A DNA stretch of 64,000 nucleotides from positions 434,001 through 498,000 of the forward strand of contig OZ244964.1 in NCBI GenBank assembly GCA_965222825.1, in the 5' to 3' direction. This DNA comes from G965207335 sp965222825 (GTDB lineage Bacteria; Pseudomonadota; Gammaproteobacteria; PS1; Pseudothioglobaceae). Position numbers and translations under genes: made by a program. Below the pieces are notes generated by a model. That model ran no database searches. It was not told where the DNA came from and saw only the letters and a program-made list of their open reading frames with translations. How positions within the stretch are numbered: the first letter of the stretch is position 1; each line of letters starts with the position of its first letter. Below are positions 13,101 through 22,100 of this stretch, piece by piece.

Positions 13101-16100
13101 CATCGCCTGTTAGCACAATACTAAATTTTGTTGATGAGTTAATATTAACAGATGCAGAAGTAGTTAAAGTATGGCTACTACTATCAGCATTTACTGCCTC
13201 ACCAAATATGATAAATTTACTAATATCAATATCAAAGCCTGTGCGTTTAATAAAGTTTTGTCCATTTACTACAAGGGTATTAGATGCTGCATTATAGGTT
13301 GCACTAGCAAATGTAGCAGTAGGAATACCACTTACTAGAATAGTGCTAGTTGATAATAGCGATGCTACCCCATTCCAAATTGGGTTAGCATTAAGTTGAT
13401 AAGTAGTATTATCATCAGAGCTTGTGCCATTTCTATTTAATAAATCACGCACAATTTGTATATCATCATTTATCAGGGTAAAGCTAAAGTTATTATTATC
13501 AATAACCTTTATAGTATAACTACTAAGTGCAGTAGTGCTTGTGCCTTCGCCAGTAATACTTAATAAAGTAGTGCTAATATCACTTGTTAGTCCAGTAATA
13601 TTAATTAAGTTTGTGCCATTAAATGTGAGTAAGTTATTAGCATAGTTAAACTCAACTGAGGTTATGTTTGCAGTTGGGATATTACTAACTACTAAGGTGC
13701 TACTACTACCATAAATAGTATTAGTGCTAGGGGCAGAGTTAATGCCATTCCAGCCTGATAGGACTCTTAATTGATACGCTGTGCCATCACTTGCTAGTTG
13801 GCCATTGCTGTCTATTTGCTCGTTAAAGTTTATTAAATCAGTAATATCACTAATTGTAATACTAAACTGAGTGCTTGATGCAATTTCAATGTTATAACTA
13901 GCTAAGGTATTTGTTATACCACCATCACCTGTTATTATTAGTGCTTGTGTGTTAATATCATTGCCTGCTAGTTTAATTAGGTTAGTAGCAGTTACTGTTA
14001 GTATTTTAGTATTGTTATTATAACTAGCACTTACTAAGGTGGTTGTTGGTATGTTTATTACAGTAATAGTATTATTATTATCAACTGCTGCTCTATTGGT
14101 ATGCCAGAAATTAGTGGCATTTAATTGATATATAGTGTTATTGTTAGATGATGTGCCAACTCTATTTAGTAGGTTTCTTGTATTTATTATATCACTACCT
14201 ACTAGGGTAATTGTTATTTGACTACTAGCAATACTATAACTTGAACTATTTGTTAAACTATAAGTATTGGTGCTATTTATAGTAGTGCTACCCTCGCCTA
14301 TAATAGTTAGTGAACTAAGATTAATAATATCGCTAGCTACAAAATGCTCACCAAAGATTAATAATTGGTTTTGAGAATAATTAAATGTGGCAGAGGCAAT
14401 ATCTGGGGCATTAATGCCAGTTACGGTAATGCTTGCATTATCTGCTATTGAGTTATCACCATTCCACTGGGAGTTTACTGCTAGGTTATAACTAATACCT
14501 GTTATTGATTGATTACCATTAGCATTTAGTTTGGTATTTACTGCTGTAGTATCTGTGGCATCTAAGGTTATAATAATCTGGGTTGTTGATTGAATATTTA
14601 TGTTATAGCTACTTTGTAAACTAACATCTCCGTCTTCACCTGTTATTATTATCCTGGTTGTATCAATATCATTATCTGCTAGTTCAATTAAATTACTAGC
14701 ACTTATTGTTATAGTGCTAGCTTGGTTGTTATTATCATATTCGTATAAAACATTGTTTATAGTTGCTGTTGGTATATTAACAACAGTAATACTAGTATTA
14801 TCTGCAACTGAGGCAACACCATTAAAGCCGTTTTCAACAGCAAAGTTATAATTTGTGTTGTTGTTAGATTGGACTCCGTTTTTGTTTAACAAGTTTCTTA
14901 TGTTGGTAATATTATCATTACTACTAAGGTTAATAGTAAAAGTGGTATTACCTATAATATTAGCTGTTGCATAAAAACTATAACTATTGCTAATATTTGT
15001 TGTTGTGCCCTCACCTATTATAGTAATAGTTGTTGCTATATCTGTTATGCTTGGATTGGCAATACTAATAAGATTAGTAGCTGTTATAGTAAAGATATTA
15101 TTAGTATAATTAAACTCAACTAAATTTATACTTGCTGTTGGGATATTGCTTACAACTATATTACTGGTGCTACCACCTGTTGCTGTTGATGATAGTGAGT
15201 CTTTGCCATTCCAGTTTGCTAGGGTTGTTATGGTGTATGTTGTGCCATCACTTGCTAGTTGGCCATTGCTGTCTATTTGCTCGTTAAAGTTTATTAAATC
15301 AGTAATATCACTAATTGTAATACTAAACTGGGTGCTTGATGCAATTTCAATGTTATAACTAGCTAAGGTATTTGTTATACCACCATCACCTGTTATTATT
15401 AGTGCTTGTGTGTTAATATCATTGCCTGCTAGTTTAATTAGGTTAGTAGCAGTTACTGTTAGTATTTTAGTATTGTTATTATAACTAGCACTTACTAAGG
15501 TGGTTGTTGGTATGTTTATTACAGTAATAGTATTATTATTATCAACTGCTGCTCTATTGGTATGCCAGAAATTAGTGGCATTTAATTGATATATAGTGTT
15601 ATTGTTAGATGATGTGCCAACTCTATTTAGTAGGTTTTTTGTATTTATTATATCACTACCTACTAGGGTAATTGTTATTTGACTACTAGCAATACTATAA
15701 CTTGAACTATTTGTTAAACTATAAGTATTGGTGCTATTTATAGTAGTGCTACCCTCGCCTATAATAGTTAGTGAACTAAGATTAATAATATCGCTAGCTA
15801 CAAAATGCTCACCAAAGATTAATAATTGGTTTTGAGAATAATTAAATGTGGCAGAGGCAATATCTGGGGCATTAATGCCAGTTACGGTAATGCTTGCATT
15901 ATCTGCTATTGAGTTATCACCATTCCACTGGGAGTTTACTGCTAGGTTATAACTAATACCTGTTATTGATTGATTACCATTAGCATTTAGTTTGGTATTT
16001 ACTGCTGTAGTATCTGTGGCATCTAAGGTTATAATAATCTGGGTTGTTGATTGAATATTTATGTTATAGCTACTTTGTAAACTAACATCTCCGTCTTCAC

Positions 16101-19100
16101 CTGTTATTATTATCCTGGTTGTATCAATATCATTATCTGCTAGTTCAATTAAATTACTAGCACTTATTGTTATAGTGCTAGCTTGGTTGTTATTATCATA
16201 TTCGTATAAAACATTGTTTATAGTTGCTGTTGGTATATTAACAACAGTAATACTAGTATTATCTGCAACTGAGGCAACACCATTAAAGCCGTTTTCAACA
16301 GCAAAGTTATAATTTGTGTTGTTGTTAGATTGGACTCCGTTTTTGTTTAACAAGTTTCTTATGTTGGTAATATTATCATTACTACTAAGGTTAATAGTAA
16401 AAGTGGTATTACCTATAATATTAGCTGTTGCATAAAAACTATAACTATTGCTAATATTTGTTGTTGTGCCCTCACCTATTATAGTAATAGTTGTTGCTAT
16501 ATCTGTTATGCTTGGATTGGCAATACTAATAAGATTAGTAGCTGTTATAGTAAAGATATTATTAGTATAATTAAACTCAACTAAATTTATACTTGCTGTT
16601 GGGATATTGCTTACAACTATATTACTGGTGCTACCACCTGTTGCTGTTGATGATAGTGAGTCTTTGCCATTCCAGTTTGCTAGGGTTGTTATGGTGTATG
16701 TTGTGCCATCACTTGCTAGTTGGCCATTGCTGTCTATTTGCTCGTTAAAGTTTATTAAATCAGTAATATCACTAATTGTAATACTAAACTGGGTGCTTGA
16801 TGCAATTTCAATGTTATAACTAGCTAAGGTATTTGTTATACCACCATCACCTGTTATTATTAGTGCTTGTGTGTTAATATCATTGCCTGCTAGTTTAATT
16901 AGGTTAGTAGCAGTTACTGTTAGTATTTTAGTATTGTTATTATAACTAGCACTTACTAAGGTGGTTGTTGGTATGTTTATTACAGTAATAGTATTATTAT
17001 TATCAACTGCTGCTCTATTGGTATGCCAGAAATTAGTGGCATTTAATTGATATATAGTGTTATTGTTAGATGATGTGCCAACTCTATTTAGTAGGTTTCT
17101 TGTATTTATTATATCACTACCTACTAGGGTAATTGTTATTTGACTACTAGCAATACTATAACTTGAACTATTTGTTAAACTATAAGTATTGGTGCTATTT
17201 ATAGTAGTGCTACCCTCGCCTATAATAGTTAGTGAACTAAGATTAATAATATCGCTAGCTACAAAATGCTCACCAAAGATTAATAATTGGTTTTGAGAAT
17301 AATTAAATGTGGCAGAGGCAATAACTGGGGCATTAATGCCAGTTACGGTAATGCTTGCATTATCTGCTATTGAGTTATCACCATTCCACTGGGAGTTTAC
17401 TGCTAGGTTATAACTAATACCTGTTATTGATTGATTACCATTAGCATTTAGTTTGGTATTTACTGCTGTAGTATCTGTGGCATCTAAGGTTATAATAATC
17501 TGGGTTGTTGATGCTATCTCTATGTTATATACTGAACTTAAAATAACTGTGCCACCCTCGCCTGTTATTATAAACTTGCTAGTATCAATATCACTACCAG
17601 CAAGGTTTATTAGATTACTTGCTGTTATTGTTAGTGTGCTTGCTTGGTCATTATTATCATAAGTATAGGCTGCACTGATAATACTTGCTGTGGGAATGTT
17701 TGTAACACTAATAGTGCTAGTTGATAGCACAGATGCTATGCCATTAAACCCAGCATTAGCAGTTAGGGTATAAGTAATGCCATCATTAGAATTAAGCCCT
17801 ACTCTATTTAGTAAGTCTCTAATACTTGCGATGTCTCTGCTATCTAAACCAATACTAAAACTACTATTGTTTGTAACCCTTAGAGTATAACTAGATAAAG
17901 TATAAGTTATAGGGATGCTAGTAGTAGTGCCTTCGCCAGTAATACTTAATAAGGTAGTGCTAATATCACTTGTTAGTCCAGTAATATTAATTAAGTTTGT
18001 GCCATTAAATGTGAGTAAGTTATTAGCATAGTTAAACTCAACTGAGGTTATGTTTGCAGTTGGGATATTACTAACTACTAAGGTGCTACTACTACCATAA
18101 ATAGTATTAGTGCTAGGGGCAGAGTTAATGCCATTCCAGCCTGATAGGACTCTTAATTGATACGCTGTGCCATCACTTGCTAGTTGGCCATTGCTGTCTA
18201 TAATATTAGCAATGCTTACTTTATCTACTTGACTTAGTTGAATACTAAAACTAGCTAGACTAGTGCTTATTGTTGCGGTTGATGTTTGGGTTAAGGTTAC
18301 ACCTTGGTTATTATCGCCAAATAAAATAAATTTGCTTGTGTCTATATCATCTATTAAACTGCTATTACCTGAGAGATTGATAAGATTACTAGCATTAACT
18401 ATTAGTATATTGCTTGTATTATTATAACTAGCATTGTTAATCGTTGCTGTTGGGATATTGATAACACTAATGGGGTTGTTTGTATCTGCTGTGGCAGTGT
18501 TGCCGTTCCAAAAATTCTCAGTATCTAAGATGTAACTGGTGTTATTATTAGAGTTAAACCCTGCTCGGTTTAATAAGTCTCTAACAACTTGAATATCTGT
18601 GTTTTGCACACTAATTGTAAACTGTGTTGTGCTGTTAATACTTGCTGTGCTATTATTTAAGGTATTAGTTGTGCCGGTCTCGCCTGTTATACTAAACAAG
18701 CTAAGACTAATATCATCAGCTAAAATTAGGTTATTACCTTGTATGGTAAAAACATTATTTGTGTAATTAAAAGTAGTAGTTACAATCTCTGGGACTATGA
18801 TGCCATCAACTGTAATACTAACATCATTAGTAAGTGTATCATATCCATTCCAAGTAGGGCTGGCGTTTAGGTTATAAGAAAAGTTTAAAATAGAGTCATT
18901 GCCATTGTTATTAAATAGGTTATTAACGGCTGTTGTATCACTAGCGTCTAAGGTAAAACTAAATTCGCTTGCTGATATAATCTCTATATTATAACTACCT
19001 AAGAGATTATAACTTTGGGCGCTCTCCCCTGTTATGGTGAAATTATTTATTTTAATATCATTGCCTGCTGTGCGAATAAGATTACTTGCTGCTACTAATA

Positions 19101-22100
19101 AGAAACTATTTGTTGCCATGCCACTATTATCATAACGCACAGTATAAGTTGCATTTAAAAGAGTGGCAGTTGGAATGTTAGTAACAGTAATACTAGCATT
19201 ATCTGTCAAAGAACTAACTCCATTCCAACCATCACTAACACTAAAATTATAATTGCCTCCATCATTAGCAAAACTACCATTACGATTAAGTAAGTTCCTC
19301 ACACTTTGAATATCACTACCACCTAAGGTAATACTAAACATAACACTAGATGCAATAGTTGCTGTTGAGTTTGTAGTTAAAGTATAAGAGCCACTACCCT
19401 CACCTGATATAGTTATTGAGGAAACAGTAATTGATGAGGTCGTTACTAAGTTACTGGCATTAATAGTAAAAATATTAGTGTTATAAGTAAAAGTGGCAGC
19501 CTCAATTTTAGGAATGGGATTAACATATAACGAAATAGTAGCACTGCTACTATTAGTATTGTCATCAGTTAAAGTAATAATTAGTGTAGTAGTGCCATAA
19601 AAATTAAGTGGTGGTTGGTAAAAAACCATAACAGTATCAGTAAAAGCATTGGCTAAAAGCGTGGTAGTAGTTGTGCCATTAAAAGTAATAGTGCCAGCAT
19701 TATTATTAATAGCAGTCCAAGTTATATTATCACTATCTAAGTCAAAACCAGATAGGGTGGCAACTTGGGTAACTGGTGAACTTTGACTTAGGGTAAAACT
19801 TGCTGTGCTAAGAGCAGGCAAGCCATTAGGTAACTCAAACATACCTTGTTCAACACCACTTCCATTTGTAATACTACTATCATTACAATCTCTATCATTA
19901 AATTCGGTAGGGGCGATAAATCTTAGGCAATCTTGGTTGTTATTATCGCCAAAACCAATCCCTCCTGCAATATTAATAAAATCAAATCTTCCAGGAGCAA
20001 ACATAATACCGCCGCTACCAGCAGCAGTAGGGTTGCCATCATAAACTATAAAATCGCCTAATACTGAGGTATAAGTAGCACTTTCTCCAACAACACCAAA
20101 ACCACTATTATTTTCTGCTGCCACCCCTAAAAATGTATCAAGAGTGCCACTTGATTGAGTTGCTAAAAAATTCAATTCTTCAGTGCTATCAATTATTACA
20201 AGATGAGCACCTTGGCGATTATTTACTGTTTGTCCAGCATTACTAAATTCTTCTTGTAGGGCAATAAAATCAGCAAAATCAGCCCCTGCACCACTAGGAG
20301 TTGCAATAACAGTAAAGTAAAGTGTACTGCCAAAAACAGTAAAATCATCATCATAAACATAAGTATTAGTAATACTATTACTAATTACTGTATTAACATA
20401 ACTTGTTATATCTTGGGTAATAATAGGTGGACTATTAACTGCTGGGGTTACACTAACACTAATTGTGTTACTTGCTATATTGTTATTACTATCAGTTAGG
20501 GTTATAGTAATAGCACCTGTGCCAATAGTGTCTGGGATAATAGTAAAATAAAGTTTAGCAGTGCTAGGGCTACCACTTAGTGTTTGTGAGGTGGCAATGG
20601 TATTAGTTGCAAATGATACAACAGGTGTTGGGTTGCTAGTAAATAGGGTGCTATCAAAATTAATACTAAAACTAGCAATATCATTATCAATATCAATAAT
20701 ATTATTTATACTAACAATATGACGAATAGTATTACTAGCATTTTCTATTAAGTTAATACTATTAGTTACTAGGGTAAAAGTTGGGATAGTTATGCCAGAA
20801 ACATTAATAGTGCTTGTGCCAAATAAAGAGGCAACACCATTAAAAGTTGGGCTAGCAATTAGCTGGTATGGAATATTATTTATTGATTGCGTGCCATTTT
20901 GATTAAAGATACTACGCACACTGGCAATATCATCGCCTAGCAAAGAAATTACAAACATTGTGCTAGAGCTTAGTCTAATGCTATAAGTGCTACTTAGTGT
21001 TATAGTTGTTAAATTAGTTAAACTCTCGCCAATAATACTAATTTGGTTAGTGTCAATATCACTGCTTAGACCAGCGGTGTTAATTAGGTTTGTACCATTA
21101 AATGTTAGTAGGTTATTAGCATAGTTAAACTCAACTGAGGTTATGTTTGCAGTTGGGATATTACTAACTACTAAGGTGCTACTACTACCATAAATAGTAT
21201 TAGTGCTAGGGGCAGAATCAGTGCCATTCCAGCCTGATAGGGTGTTGATTTGATATACTGTGCCATCACTTGCTAATAAGCCATTGCTGTCTATAATATT
21301 AGCAATGCTTACTTTATCTACTTGACTTAGTTGAATACTAAAACTAGCTAGACTAGTGCTTATTGTTGCGGTTGATGTTTGGGTTAAGGTTACACCTTGG
21401 TTATTATCGCCAAATAAAATAAATTTGCTTGTGTCTATATCATCTATTAAACTGCTATTACCTGAGAGATTGATAAGATTACTAGCATTAACTATTAGTA
21501 TATTGCTTGTATTATTATAACTAGCATTGTTAATCGTTGCTGTTGGGATATTGATAACAGTAATACTAGCATTATCTGTCAAAGAACTAACTCCATTCCA
21601 ACCATCACTAACACTAAAATTATAATTGCCTCCATCATTAGCAAAACTACCATTACGATTAAGTAAGTTCCTCACACTTTGAATATCACTACCACCTAAG
21701 GTAATACTAAACATAACACTAGATGCAATAGTTGCTGTTGAGTTTGTAGTTAAAGTATAAGAGCCACTACCCTCACCTGATATAGTTATTGAGGAAACAG
21801 TAATTGATGAGGTCGTTACTAAGTTACTGGCATTAATAGTAAAAATATTAGTGTTATAAGTAAAAGTGGCAGCCTCAATTTTAGGAATGGGATTAACATA
21901 TAACGAAATAGTAGCACTGCTACTATTAGTATTGTCATCAGTTAAAGTAATAATTAGTGTAGTAGTGCCATAAAAATTAAGTGGTGGTTGGTAAAAAACC
22001 ATAACAGTATCAGTAGAAGCATTGGCTAAAAGCGTGGTAGTAGTTGTGCCATTAAAAGTAATAGTGCCAGCATTATTATCAATACCAGTCCAAGTAATAT

